Assembly (NCBI GenBank): GCA_964550025.1
Contig: CAZJYI010000029.1
Span: 1 to 64,000, forward strand
DNA: 64,000 nt
From: CAZJYI01 sp964550025
Lineage (GTDB): Bacteria; Verrucomicrobiota; Kiritimatiellia; UBA8416; CAYOBW01
Reading direction: 5' to 3'
Below the pieces are notes generated by a model. The model had not been told where the DNA came from. It saw nothing but the letters and a program-made list of their open reading frames with translations, and made no database searches. This document shows, piece by piece, positions 19,301-29,300 of this stretch. The translations under genes were made by a program, and so were the position numbers. Numbering within the stretch: the first letter of the stretch is position 1; each line of letters opens with the position of its first letter.

Positions 19301-22300
19301 GAAGACGTTCACCTGGCGCCTGCCTCCCCGTGTGTTGATGCCGGCATGCCGGGGATGGCAGTGGACACGCTGGACCTTGACGGTCGCTCTCGTGTGATGG
19401 GGGCGAGTGTGGACATGGGCTGCTACGAGCGGGTACCGGTTCATGGCGGCGCTTCACCCGTACATTTCGTCTCCCCCGCCGGCGGCAACGTCTATCCCTA
19501 CAGTGACTGGGTCTCGGCGGCCGTTACGCTCCAGAATGCCGTGGATGCCGCCGCGCCCGGGGAAACCGTGCTGGTGACGAACGGCGTCTACGCCAACGGT
19601 GGTGCCATCAGCCCCGGCGGCGGGCTCTGGAACCGTATCTGCGTTGTGGCGCCCATCACGATCCGCAGTGTCAATGGCGCGAATGTGACCGTGATCCGTG
19701 GCAGTCCGGACCCGGACGCCCCACAGCCTGGTTGCGGCGCCAACGCAACACGCTGCGTGTACCTGGCGGGCAACGCGACGCTCAGCGGGTTTACGTTGAC
19801 GGATGGACGCACACTGTCGACGACCAACGCACCGGACCGAAGGCGCCGGGATGACTCAGGAGGGGGGGCGTGGCTGATCGGCGCGTCCACGCTCGAGCAG
19901 TGCAGGATCGTGGACAACGCGGCGGCCTACAGTGGTGGCGGTGTGTTCTGCCACGAAGGGGGCGCCGTGCAGAGTTGCACCATCTACAGCAACGCCGCAG
20001 CCACGACGGGCGGCGGCGTGGGCTGCTTCGAAACCGGCCGAGTAACCAGTTGCAGGGTCTACGCCAATTCGGCGGGAACAGACGGTGGGGGAGCGTATCT
20101 GCTGGGAGGCGGATATCTCGACAACTGTCTTGTCGCGCTCAACTCGGCCGCTGCATCCGGGGGTGGGGTCCACTGTGGCCGGGGCAGCGCGCTCAGCAAC
20201 TGCACGGTGGCCGGCAACTCGGCCCTGGGTACCGGCGGCGTACGTGCCTTCGGCGGAGGCGATCTCATGAATTGCATCGTTTTCGGAAACGCAGGCCGTC
20301 GTGACCTTCTGGGAACCGGTTCGTGGTCCGCCCGGAGCTCCTGCAGTCCGGAGCTCTCATCGGGCGGGACGGACGGCAACATCAGCGGAGATCCTCAGTT
20401 TGCGGATGCGGCGGCCGGTGACTACCATCCCGTACCGGGGTCGCCCTGCGTCAACGCGGGGAGCAACAGTCCTGCCTTGCCTGCCCTCGATCTGGACGGG
20501 CGAGCCCGCATTCTGGACGGTGTGGTGGACATGGGGTGCTACGAGCTCGACACTGACTTTCCGCCGGCGACACCGCGACACTATGTCTCCACCATCGGCG
20601 GCGGTATCCCGCCCTACGCAACGTGGGCAACGGCGGCGCGGTCGATACAGGCCGCGGTAGACGCGGCTGAACCGGGTGACGTGGTGTGGGTGACGAACGG
20701 TGTGTACGCGTCCGGCGGCGCGGTCGGGACGCCGGTGCCGCCTTGGTACACCCCGCTCGCCCTGACCAATCGGGTGTGCGTCACGAATGCCGTTTCCGTG
20801 CGCAGTGTGAACGGCGCTGCGTACACGCACATTGCCGGGCAAGGTCCCGTGGGAGCGGACGCAATTCGATGCGTTTTCCTCACGGGGGGCGCGTCGTTGG
20901 GAGGTTTCACACTCACCAACGGGCATACGCGGAGCTCGGGAAACTCCGACGACGAGCAAGGCGGTGGCGCGTATATCTTCCAGGCCGGACACCTGTCAAG
21001 GTGCATCCTGTCGGGCAACAAGGCGGCCCAATGGGGTGGCGGTGTCTATGTATACAGGGGCGGAACGGTCAGCAGCAGCCTGTTCACGGACAACGAGGCC
21101 ACCCAGAAGGGCGGCGGCGCGGGCGTTCAGCAGGGAGGGACTTTGCTCAACTGCACGCTCGTCGCCAACACGGCCGCAAGCCTTGGCGGCGGTGGCCTGT
21201 ACTCCGCCAACGGGGCGTGGGTGACGAACTCGATCATTCACGGCAACTGGGCGCCTTCGCCATGGACCAATGACATCGCGGGCGATCCCACCGTGGTCAA
21301 CTCGTGCAGCCCTGATGTCGTGCATGGTTCGGACGGCAACATCACGAACAACCCACACTTCGTCGATGCGGCAATCCGTGACTATCGGCTCAGACCGGGA
21401 TCGCCCTGCGCGGACATGGGGAACAGCTCGTCCGTCGTTGACGCAAGAGATCTCGACGGAGAGGATCGCATCCTCGGGCCGAGCGTGGACATGGGCAGCT
21501 ACGAGTACCGTTCGATGGCGGACCATTCCATGCACTATGCACAGATGCCGGACGCGTCGGGTGGTGGTTGGGCACTGGGTACCGGCGCGACGGAAGAGCT
21601 CATCGACGACTTCGAGAGCGCAACGGGGGACGCGCTCTCCATGATCAGTTTCTGGGGTTCCTGGCAAGGTGACGTCGTGGGGAATGCAACCGGGATTGTT
21701 CTCACGGTATACGCAGACAACGCCGGCCGTCCCGCAACCAGACTCTGGCGCAGCATGCGAGTCGACTTCAAGTTCACCGAAGAGGGGGGGGCATGGAACC
21801 GGGGACGGTACGGACGTCTGTCTCTGCTGGCGGGAGGCGAGCCCACGCGCTGTTTCCGATTTGATGTGTGCATCCCTGCCGACCAGGCTTTCTCACCGGT
21901 TGTGGGCACGCGCTACTGGCTGGCCATGTCCGTCCTGACGGGGAGTGGGACGTGGTACTGGCGGAATTCCGACGCGGTACCCTACGGCTCTGATGCGCTC
22001 TGGTGGGACGATGAGCACGGTATGTGGGCCGATATTCCAGATTCGCCGGCGCCGGGGGAACTGGATTTGGCCTTCGTGGTCAGCGGATTGCAGGACGAGA
22101 TGCCGCTGGATTGTGGCGACGCACCCGATTCGGGCTATGGAACGCTCATTGCCAATCTCGGCGCACATCACACGATCGTGCCGGGGCTTTACCTCGGCAC
22201 GGGAGTCGACGGTGAGCCGGACGGGCAGCCCGACGACAACGCACGGGGAGACGACGTGGACGTGGACGGCAATAACCCGACGCCGAATTTCGACGACGAT

Positions 22301-22879
22301 GACGGGGTCCGTATCGTAGGGCCTCTCGTTGCCGGCCAGCCGGCGGCTATAGTCCTCATGGCGGGGCCGAGTGGGGGCAGAGTGGACGGGTGGATCGATT
22401 TCGGCGTGGACGGAAGCTGGTGGGACCCCGGCGACCAGGTGCTGAGGGCGTGCGCCGTTTCAGCGGGTACGAATCCCCCCGTGTCGATCCAAGTACCCGA
22501 CTACGCTGTTCCCGGGCCGACCTATGCACGTTTCCGCATAAGCAGCGCGGGTGAACTCGGGCCGGCCGGGCCGGCCGACGACGGCGAGGTCGAGGACTAT
22601 CGGGTGGTGGTCTATCAGCCGGCGCCGTCCGGTGTGATTGCCATTGTCGACATGCATGTTGGGGATGCCGGAAGGCAAAGGCGCGTTCTTTGGAACGCGC
22701 AGTCCAATACCGTGTATCAGCTCCAGGCGGCATCGAATCTGTTCCCCGCGCCTGGGTGGTGGGATCTTGGCCATCGTGTAAGAGGGGCGGCAAACGGCTT
22801 GCTTGACGGGGACGGCTCGGCCACAACGCGGTACTATCGGGTGGTGGCGCCGTATGTGCTGCCATCGACACCGCGCTGA
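13349..22879 (+). CDS. Giant secreted modular protein: beta-helix modules, InlB-like repeats and GEVED domain
   Basis: The 3176-residue product has a signal peptide (hydrophobic core VVAGVLFAVIRALPVIAA) and a strong ribosome site (GAGGAGTGGAG). It contains six right-handed beta-helix modules of the PMP/choice-of-anchor-Q type, rich in GGG, CVF and GN turns, beginning near residues 28, 738, 1272, 1690, 2035 and 2407. Each opens with a tryptophan-containing repeat such as SWADA...LQ.AVDAA and closes with VDMGxYE. Divergent InlB-type repeats lie near 600, 667 and 1204. After residue 2722 come a lectin-like region, DCGDAPDSGYG and a GEVED domain (DDGEVEDYRV, about 3074). A probable surface or secreted polysaccharide- or host-binding role is inferred from the architecture only. 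Confidence 0.85.
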   Translation: MTARRCWVVAGVLFAVIRALPVIAATYYVRPGGSGTRDGLSWANAHDNLQAAIELCDSDDGGEVWVAAGIYKPDGWPNGGTEPYERHFSLRSGVAVMGGFPNEGAPGRSDRDPTRFPTVCSGDTGGTNEEERVQHIFYHDALAFVRETAVLDGVWIANARGLRASSGGGMLNDSASPTVRDCVFQDNYAGTSGGAVFCYRGHPRFERCNFVRNKVGRADRYVARGGAVCTVASDVELTQCRFVDNEALSACAQGGALNFGDGELVVTDCEFVGNKAGTRGEEETYGGSCEMFNASVVFSGCRFQDNEAANGGAIYTAFCEYVKTSDCDFIGNVARHKGGAMHTQDHSHLMLARCVFKNNTAATDYEGFGGALFVSGRHWVHSCVFEGNRVERGNQLEGHGGGVFAYVSFGHYVNCIFLDNEAAEDGGGLSVDGSTVSLVNCVLTRNSAERGGGLSAIGGRINCLNTIVRFNNAIGSWHDDVYPGDYGNRLSFSHCNVRYRNGGWDGTGNQAGPVAFVNRDDPDGADDTWLTLDDGLQLQAHSPCRDAGYSDAVEAFGPDMADLDGDGIRREPVPLDCVDRIRVHGENVDMGAYEYGAPEQPTFLVRFDLGTQGTRTGGGALLQRVRHHHAAVAPELDVAAGWEFAGWDHPFRYVSRDLTVTAQYRAVFTAHRVVFDTGEHGRRVAGGATFQLVSDGEPASAPLLDVDTGWYFVGWSEPFDHVTNNLTVDAWYQSVDFPGDVCHVKPGCIGHGASWVDAMGDLQAAIDAVHARGTGSVWVAAGTYRPTGWPNGGDDPRRRHFALRNNVAVYGGFPRSGNPGMKDCRPSLHLTVCSGDIGIEGDTRDNAYHVFYHPDYSFLDDSALLHGFTITGGRATGSESPDSQGAGMYTEASGPLLRRCVFRDNTACSGGGVFCRFFPPPAFRECTFATNSASSLGGGVRAYGCSPSFRECTFVGNEARCGGGMANESASPRLTRCVFERNAANSWGGALYNAGASPSLVNAVFAENTAAEGAAVYNTAFSAPFLANAIFTGNAAITGGGGMYNKGDASPTLTHCVLNGNSATQGGGIYNWNAAPSVINSILWGNQGGEFFNYGSRSTVHHSIIQGGFATGALVLDAVPLFVDALAPKGGDGKWLTDDDGLRVHGVSPAVNAGDDEYLPSDTNDLDEDDVRDEALPYDVRRDPRQVGAHVDMGAYEHHTPPAYTVEFVPGSHGTRIGGGELSQSVDVHGAAVEPELRIDFGWTLTGWDSSFDDVTNAIVVMAQYGPAFVAGDICYVREGEAGNGESWERAAGDLQEAIDMMHAVGGGQVWVAAGTYHPVSHPNGGSSGREAHFALRPGVTVLGGFPSAGSPGLDARDPWEHGTICSGEFGIPASSTDNVYHVFFHPDSAGLDGSAVLDGVTITDGVADGPPPHDRGAGMYNAASSPTLRNCLLINCVATWGGGMHNCRTSSPALTRCVFSGNSATNGGAMVNAATSTPTLVSCVFANNRGMLDGGGVLNDASDPLLANCIFIANEAERDGGGVCNVLSSPHLGLCTLRDNVAARGGGICNTTSSFPVVDNCIVWSNRAPTGASMCDAHSASSRVSHCIVENGWAGGDGILDTAPLCVDASDPDGPDDRWFTPDDGLRPLSASPGTDSGDTAALPTDVNDLDGDGNTGEPLPADGLGGPRVAGRAADMGCYEIVPTHAGLSPVHYVSLAGSNIWPYASWADAATCLQFAVDAAASNDVVMVTNGTYSVGGAVAPGRRLMNRVCVTKSITVTSVNGPARTSIVGAADALSTNGLGPRAIRCAYLSGNARLGGFTLSGGYTACLDHAHPNSLTGGGAFIEDHAAVSNCVLTDCRAVSGGGICVKGAGNTVRCLVADCTAVTDGGGVTCKAGGTLGNCLFIRNRAAANGGGACLSGGGVLQNCTLVGNAAAVAGSGVYCLEGGALTNCVVYLNSADGAGGDIDSVGALHSISHSCSPGLAGGTGNITNDPQFASVVAEDVHLAPASPCVDAGMPGMAVDTLDLDGRSRVMGASVDMGCYERVPVHGGASPVHFVSPAGGNVYPYSDWVSAAVTLQNAVDAAAPGETVLVTNGVYANGGAISPGGGLWNRICVVAPITIRSVNGANVTVIRGSPDPDAPQPGCGANATRCVYLAGNATLSGFTLTDGRTLSTTNAPDRRRRDDSGGGAWLIGASTLEQCRIVDNAAAYSGGGVFCHEGGAVQSCTIYSNAAATTGGGVGCFETGRVTSCRVYANSAGTDGGGAYLLGGGYLDNCLVALNSAAASGGGVHCGRGSALSNCTVAGNSALGTGGVRAFGGGDLMNCIVFGNAGRRDLLGTGSWSARSSCSPELSSGGTDGNISGDPQFADAAAGDYHPVPGSPCVNAGSNSPALPALDLDGRARILDGVVDMGCYELDTDFPPATPRHYVSTIGGGIPPYATWATAARSIQAAVDAAEPGDVVWVTNGVYASGGAVGTPVPPWYTPLALTNRVCVTNAVSVRSVNGAAYTHIAGQGPVGADAIRCVFLTGGASLGGFTLTNGHTRSSGNSDDEQGGGAYIFQAGHLSRCILSGNKAAQWGGGVYVYRGGTVSSSLFTDNEATQKGGGAGVQQGGTLLNCTLVANTAASLGGGGLYSANGAWVTNSIIHGNWAPSPWTNDIAGDPTVVNSCSPDVVHGSDGNITNNPHFVDAAIRDYRLRPGSPCADMGNSSSVVDARDLDGEDRILGPSVDMGSYEYRSMADHSMHYAQMPDASGGGWALGTGATEELIDDFESATGDALSMISFWGSWQGDVVGNATGIVLTVYADNAGRPATRLWRSMRVDFKFTEEGGAWNRGRYGRLSLLAGGEPTRCFRFDVCIPADQAFSPVVGTRYWLAMSVLTGSGTWYWRNSDAVPYGSDALWWDDEHGMWADIPDSPAPGELDLAFVVSGLQDEMPLDCGDAPDSGYGTLIANLGAHHTIVPGLYLGTGVDGEPDGQPDDNARGDDVDVDGNNPTPNFDDDDGVRIVGPLVAGQPAAIVLMAGPSGGRVDGWIDFGVDGSWWDPGDQVLRACAVSAGTNPPVSIQVPDYAVPGPTYARFRISSAGELGPAGPADDGEVEDYRVVVYQPAPSGVIAIVDMHVGDAGRQRRVLWNAQSNTVYQLQAASNLFPAPGWWDLGHRVRGAANGLLDGDGSATTRYYRVVAPYVLPSTPR

Positions 22880-22946
22880 GCATGGGCAGGGAACGGACAC
22901 CGCGTAAGCATCGACGTTCCCGCATCGAGAAACTCACGCAGTCGTC

Positions 22947-23075
22947 TCAGCGTGTCCTGTCCGCACTCGCGATCAGTTGCCGGGGCAGCCTGTCGGCTTG
23001 TTGGTATCCGGCTTCGGTCAAGCAAACTGACTTGGCGTTGTTCTTCGGGCCACGAATGAACCCCTTTCCGGACGA
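22947..23075 (-). pseudogene. C-terminal remnant resembling the DUF6429 family
   Basis: Read leftward, this stretch encodes KGFIRGPKNNAKSVCLTEAG followed by a short tail and a stop. From memory this matches the end of small DUF6429 proteins (a KGFI.DP..KAKSV.LTE.G pattern). No matching N-terminal half is visible upstream in any frame. It is therefore a fragment left in the 455-bp gap between the two giant genes. Recognition is from a short motif, so confidence is low. Confidence 0.35.
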
Positions 23076-23230
23076 CGCCTGATGCGATGCTGTTCGCCCT
23101 GAGTTTGTCCCCCTCCATGTAGACCGAGTTGTGCTATACTGGGTCGAGTTGGGGATGAACTGCACTGTTCCGTCATGGCATGCGACGCCGACGTGTCGTA
23201 TGCCGGGCGGAGAAGGAGGGAGAGATTCGC

Positions 23231-23305
23231 GTGTACGAGTATGTGTACGAGTACGGATGGACGGCGCGGGACTGTACCCCGTACTCGTACACGTACTCCT
23301 ACACT
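23231..23305. repeat. Hexamer-unit palindromic repeat (GTACGA type)
   Basis: GTGTACGAGTATGTGTACGA and following bases (23231-23256) recur, with two differences, as the reverse complement at 23279-23305 (CCGTACTCGTACACGTACTC). The unit is the hexamer GTACGA with variants. It lies just before the start of the following giant gene and would form a stable leader hairpin. Confidence 0.7.
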
Positions 23306-23334
23306 CCGATCTCTCCGGTTGTGGGCGGAACCCG

Positions 23335-26300
23335 ATGCGGGAACAGATGACATCACATCGATACAATGCGCTGCCCGCGCTTATGTGTGCAATGGCAGGG
23401 TTGTGCTTCCTGCCTGCGGCGGAAGCCCAGGATGTCATTATCAGTGAGTTCATGGCCGTCAACGACACCGCGCTGGCCGACGAGGATGGCGACTACCCGG
23501 ATTGGGTTGAGATCTACAACACGGCGTCGACGGGGATCGTCCTGACGGGATGGTCTCTGACCGACGACGCGGCCGAGCCGCGCAAGTGGGTTTTTCCCGC
23601 CACGAACCTCCCGCCGCACGGATTCCTCGTTGTATTCGCTTCCGACAAGAACCGGGCCGTGGCCGGGCAACCCCTGCATACGAACTTCAAACTCGACGGC
23701 GACGGCGAGTATCTTGCGCTGTTCCGCCCGGGGGGCGCCGTGGCCGAGTACGCGTTCGACCCGACCTTTCCCGCACAGTCGGCGGACCAGTCCTACGGCG
23801 TCAACTGGACGGAGGAGGCAATTGTCGTTCCCTCCAACACGGCATGCCGGGCCCTCGTGCCTACGGACGGATCGCTGGGGACGACCTGGGTGCACCGCAC
23901 GGGCTTCAACGACGGCGGGTGGCTGACCGGGACGAGCGGGGTGGGGTACGAGGCCGCGCGCTTCGGCCAGTACGAGGGCCTGATCGGCCTCGACCTCGAA
24001 ACCCCGATGTACAACAAGCAGGCGACAGCCTACGTGCGCATCCCCTTTGACTACACGCCTTCCGCGGATATCGCTTCCGCTACGCTGAAGCTGATCTATG
24101 ACGATGGTTTCGTGGCGTACCTGAACGGCATCCCGGTCGCCGACGAGCTCGCCCCCGCGACGCCCGCCTGGAACTCGCCGGCGACAGGTCAGCGCGATGA
24201 CACCGTCGTACTCCAGCCTTCGACGATCCCCGTTCCCGACGCCCCGTCCGCTCTTGTGTCGGGCGACAACGTCCTGGCCTTCCACTTGATGAACCGGTCC
24301 CTCGGTTCCAGCGACCTGCTCCTGATCCCCGAGTTGACCGTGGCGCAATACGCGTTGGGCAGCCTGTCCGAGCTGCGCTACTTCACGGTTCCCTCGCCGG
24401 GGCAGAGGAACGGGGCGGGATACCTGGGTACGGCGGATAAACCCGTGTTCTCGGTTCCGGGCGGCACCGCCACAACCAACTTCTCTCTAGCGCTCTCGAC
24501 ACCTTCGCCCGCGGCCACGATCCGCTACACCACCGACGGATCGTTGCCTTCGCCCACCTCCACGCCGTACGCCTCGCCGATTCCCCTGTCGCTGACAACG
24601 GTCGTCAGGGCACAGGCTTTCGAGCCTGGGCTGGCCCCGAGCCGCGTGCGTAGCGAGGCCTACCTGTTTCTCGACGTGTCGGCGCAGTCTTTCGCCTCGG
24701 ACCTTCCGATCGTGATTGTCGACAACCTTGGGGGCGGCGATATCCCGAACGTCGAACCGAAGCAGAACGCCGTCATTACGATCATCGAGAAGCCGCCGGG
24801 CGGCGAAACGACCCTGCTGCAGGCCGCGGCGATCCAGAGTCGCGCGGGTATTCGCCGCCGCGGGGAAAGCACGATGCGCCCGACCAACAAGAAGCCCAAC
24901 CTCGGCCTCGAGACGCGCGACGAACATGACGACGTAGCACGCGACATCGAGCCGCTGGGGCTTCCCGCCGAGTCGGACTGGATCCTGTTCGCGCCATGGA
25001 AATGGGACCCGGCGTTCATACGCAACACGCTGGCTTTCGAGCTGGGCAACCAGTTGGGCGAGTATGCGCCGCGCACCCGCTTCGTGGAGGTGTTCCTGAA
25101 TGCCGACGGCGGGGCGATCACGTCCGGTGACTACGCGGGACTGTACGTCCTGGAAGAGCGCATCAAGCGCGACGGGGACCGCGTGGACGTGGCCGCGTTG
25201 CGCCCCGGCGACAGTGTCGAACCGGACATCTCCGGCGGCTACGTCTTCCGCAAGGACAAGGCTGACCCGGACAAGCCGGAGTTCAGGGCCGGGGGGGTGA
25301 CGCTGCAGTGGGTCGAGCCGTCCGCCGACGAGCTGACCGAGCAGCAGAAGACATGGCTGAGCGACTACATAGACGACTTCTACGCGGCGTTGAACGGCGT
25401 GCGGTTCACGGACCCCGTGGAAGGCTATGCCCCCTACATCGATTCGGATAACTGGATTCGTGTGAACATCCTCAACATGTTCATGAAGAACATCGACTGG
25501 CCATCGCTCAGTACCTATTTTCACAAGGACCGCGGTGGGCCAATACGGCAGGGGCCGGCATGGGACTTCGACAGGTCCTCGGAGTCCAAGGACGGCCGCG
25601 ACGACGCCTACAACACCTGGAACGCCGGCGCCAGTTTCTTCTCCATGTACTGGTGGTCGCGCCTTTTCCAGGATGCGGACTTCTGGCAGCGCTACATCGA
25701 CACGTGGCAGCAATTGCGCGAGAGCACGCTTTCGGCGAGTAACGTCCTGGCGACGATCGACATACAGACGAACCAGATTGGCAGTGCCGTCGCGCGTGAC
25801 TATGCGCGATGGCCCGCGGCCAGCTACTCCGAACACCATCCGCGCACGGGCAGCAACGGGTTGGACGGCACGTGGCCGGGCGAGGTCGCCTATCTCAAGT
25901 GGTGGCTCACCAACCGTCTTGCGTGGGTGGACAGCCAGATGGTGGACCGGCCCGCTTTCAGTCAGGACGGGGGTGCGATCGCCCCGGGGTATGAGCTGAC
26001 CATAACCGCCCCGCCCGACACGACCGTCTACTACACGCTCGACGGCACCGATCCGCGTCTGCCGGGCGGCAGTATCGGCCCCACGGCCGTGCAGTACGTG
26101 CGGGGATCTCCCATCACCCTCACGCGGAACACGATGGTACGGGCGCGCGCGACCGATGGGAGCAGGTTCTATTCGGCACCCGGCGACGCTCCGTGGAGCG
26201 GTCTGACGGAGGCCGTGTTCGCGATCGGAACGCCGCGGCTCATTGTGTCGGAAATCATGTACAATCCCGGCCCGCCGGTCGGCTTGGAGACCAACGGCGG

Positions 26301-29300
26301 CTATAGGCGAACCGACTTTGAGTACGTGGAGATCCGCAACGAGAGCGACGAGGCGGTGGCCCTGGCGGGAGTCCGGTTCATGGAGGGGATCGATTTCGAT
26401 TTTTCGTACGGCGGCCACATGACGCTGGCGCCGGGCGGCGTGGCCGTTGTCGTGAACAACCTTGGTGCTTTCGCGCTCCGCTACCCGGACTGGGCGAACA
26501 TGGTGATCGCGGGCGAGTACCGGGGGAACCTGGACGATTCAGGGGAGGAGGTCACGCTCGCGGGACCGCTGGGAGAGAGAATCGCGAGCTTTACCTACAA
26601 TGATCGGAGGGGGTGGCCGCCGGCTGCCGACGGGGCCGGTCACGCGCTCGTCCCGCTGGATGGGGTGGGGCAGGACGACGGTGCGCTCGACTACGGCCGC
26701 CACTGGCGCTGCAGCACCTACATCAACGGATCGCCGGGCCGCGTCAACCCCGATGCGATCACGGACGTCGTCATCAACGAGATTGCCGCGCACACGGACT
26801 ACCCGCCGCCGTTCTACTCGGATGATTGGATCGAGCTGTACAATTCGGCGCCGACGAACATTGCCCTGGGCGGCTGGTACCTGAGTGACGACGCCGCGGA
26901 TCTGAAGAAATGGGCGATTCCCGCAACCAACGTCATTGCCGGGTCGGGCCTGAAGACATTCGACGAGGTCACCGGATTCCACAACCCTACCAACACGGGG
27001 TTCGGCCTGAACAAGGCAGGGGAGGAGGTCTACGTGTCCTGCCTCCCTGGGAACGGGCGGGATCGCGTTGCCGATGCCGTGCGCTTCAAGGGCCAGGAGA
27101 ACGGCGTGACGCTCGGGCGTCACACGGACGGCGGCGCGTTCTACCACAAGCTGGCACCGACTGCCGGCAGTCCCAATGCCGCCCCCGGGACGCACGTTCT
27201 CATCGAGGAACTGATGTATCACCCTGCCGACATGGTTCCCGGGCAGGACAACTCGGGGCACGAGTTCATCGAACTGCACAACCCGCTTGCCCAGCCCGCG
27301 CCGCTGTGGAGCGACGGCGGGCCGTGGCGCGTCGACGGCGGCGTCGCCTACGCCTTCCCGCCCAACACGACCATTCCCGCTGGGGGACATCTGTTGCTGG
27401 TGCCCTTCGACCCGGAGACGAATGCCGTTGCGATGGCGTCCTTCACCGCCGCCTACGGTCCAACCAATGCGGACACCCGGATGCTGGGGCCCTTCAGCGG
27501 CAAGCTTGGGAATCGAGGCGAGCGTGTTGCGCTCGAGAAACCGCAGTTGCCCGATGCGCCCGGCGACGGCATTTCCTGGTGCATCGTCGATGAGGTAGTC
27601 TACTTCGACCGTTCGCCGTGGCCTTCGGCTGCCGACGGCATGGGGTCGGCGTTGCAGCGGCTTTCCCGGGAAGGGTGGGGCAACGACCCGGCCCTCTGGA
27701 TCGCGCTTCCGCCATCGCCCGGGCGGCGGAGAGCAAAGGCTGCGATTGCCGCGCCGGCCGACGGGGCGGACGTCTTCATCCCGTCCAGCACGATGGCCAC
27801 GGTTGTTGCCGACGACGGCCAGCTCTCCGGAACGATCCGGTCCGTCGAACTGTTTGACGGTCCGGTCAGTCTCGGCGTGGACACGACGGCACCGTACGAC
27901 TTCTCCCTGGCGGGGATCTCAACCCCGGGTGATCACACGCTGCATGCAGAAGCGATCGACGGGGCGGGAACCTACACGACTGCTGTCGTGCGACTCAACG
28001 TGTTGCGGTTAGGCGAAGGTGCCGTCTCCAACATCACGGACTACGGTGCGGTCGTGCACGGAGCGATTGCCGGCAGTGCCGCCGCGTCGCTCGATCTGTA
28101 CTGGGGCGCGACGGACGGCGGGACCGATGCGGGGCAGTGGTCGGGCCACGTGTGCCTGGGAAACGTCAGCAATGCCGGCGCGTCGGCCTACATTGGGCCG
28201 CTGGACCCGGGCCGCACGTACTACTATCGTTTCCACGGACAAACGCGGTCCGGTGCCGGATGGTCCGTTGAAAGCCGGTCGTTCAGGACGGTTTCCTACG
28301 CCGCATGGCCGCACCAGATGATCGTTGCCCTGGCCGGCTATGACGGCGCGGCGAGTCTGACCGGATTCCCAGCCCTGGTGCGGTTGGGCCCGGCCATCGA
28401 CGGGTTCGCGTATGGCCAGTTTGCCTCCGCGTCGGGGGGCGACCTGCGCTTTTCCGACGCCACCGGTTCCGTGGCGTTGCCGTTCGAGATAGAGGAATGG
28501 AACACGAACGGCGTTTCCAGCGCGTGGGTGCGGGTACCCACCTTGTCCGGCACAGGGACGGTCATTCGCGCGTACTGGGGCAATGCCGAGGCGGCCGCAC
28601 GGCCGCCCTCCACCACGAACGGAACGCTGTGGTCGGCGTTCGACGCCGTGTGGCACCTCGCCCCGTCCCTGGCGGACTCCGGACCGTGGCGGCACGACGC
28701 CGTCGACCACGGTTCTTCCGATGATGCGGGAATCGTCGGGCGCGGCAGGCGCTTCGACGGGGCATCAGCCTACGTCGACCCGACACTGAGCGCGGCATGG
28801 TACGGTGTGCGGGGTATGAGACTGACGTTGAGCGCCTGGGTGAGGGCCGACGCGCGGCAGCTTGGCACGGTCGTGGGGGCCTCGAGCAGTGGCCGCAACC
28901 TGTACATTCTGGCGTTCGCGGATCCTGAACAGCGGTTCCCGTTGTGGCAGTTCGGTGTCGAAGACCGGTATGATAGGCCGTTCCCGTTCACCCAGGGGGA
29001 CTGGCAGCTCCTGACGCTCGTACTGGACAACGGCCAGGCCACGGCCTTCCTGGACGGTTCGGGGTCGGGTATCGGCAGCTACGCGCCCTTTGCTCCCGAA
29101 CGGCGACTCCTCGTTGGAACCATGAACACCCCTGCCGGCCGGACGGACTTCTTCAACGGCATGATCGACGAAGTCCGCGTGTCGACCGTGGCGCGGTCGG
29201 CGGACTGGGTGAGGGCGGAGTATCTCACCGTGGCTCAGAATGACCTTTTCACCCGGTATACGGTGACGCCCGGCCGGCTGTACGACGGCGATTCGGACGG

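Noticed and set aside
24487..26418. 643-codon minus-strand frame opposite the CotH gene
   Set aside because: It is antisense to the giant protein, of low-complexity composition and without a ribosome site or motifs.
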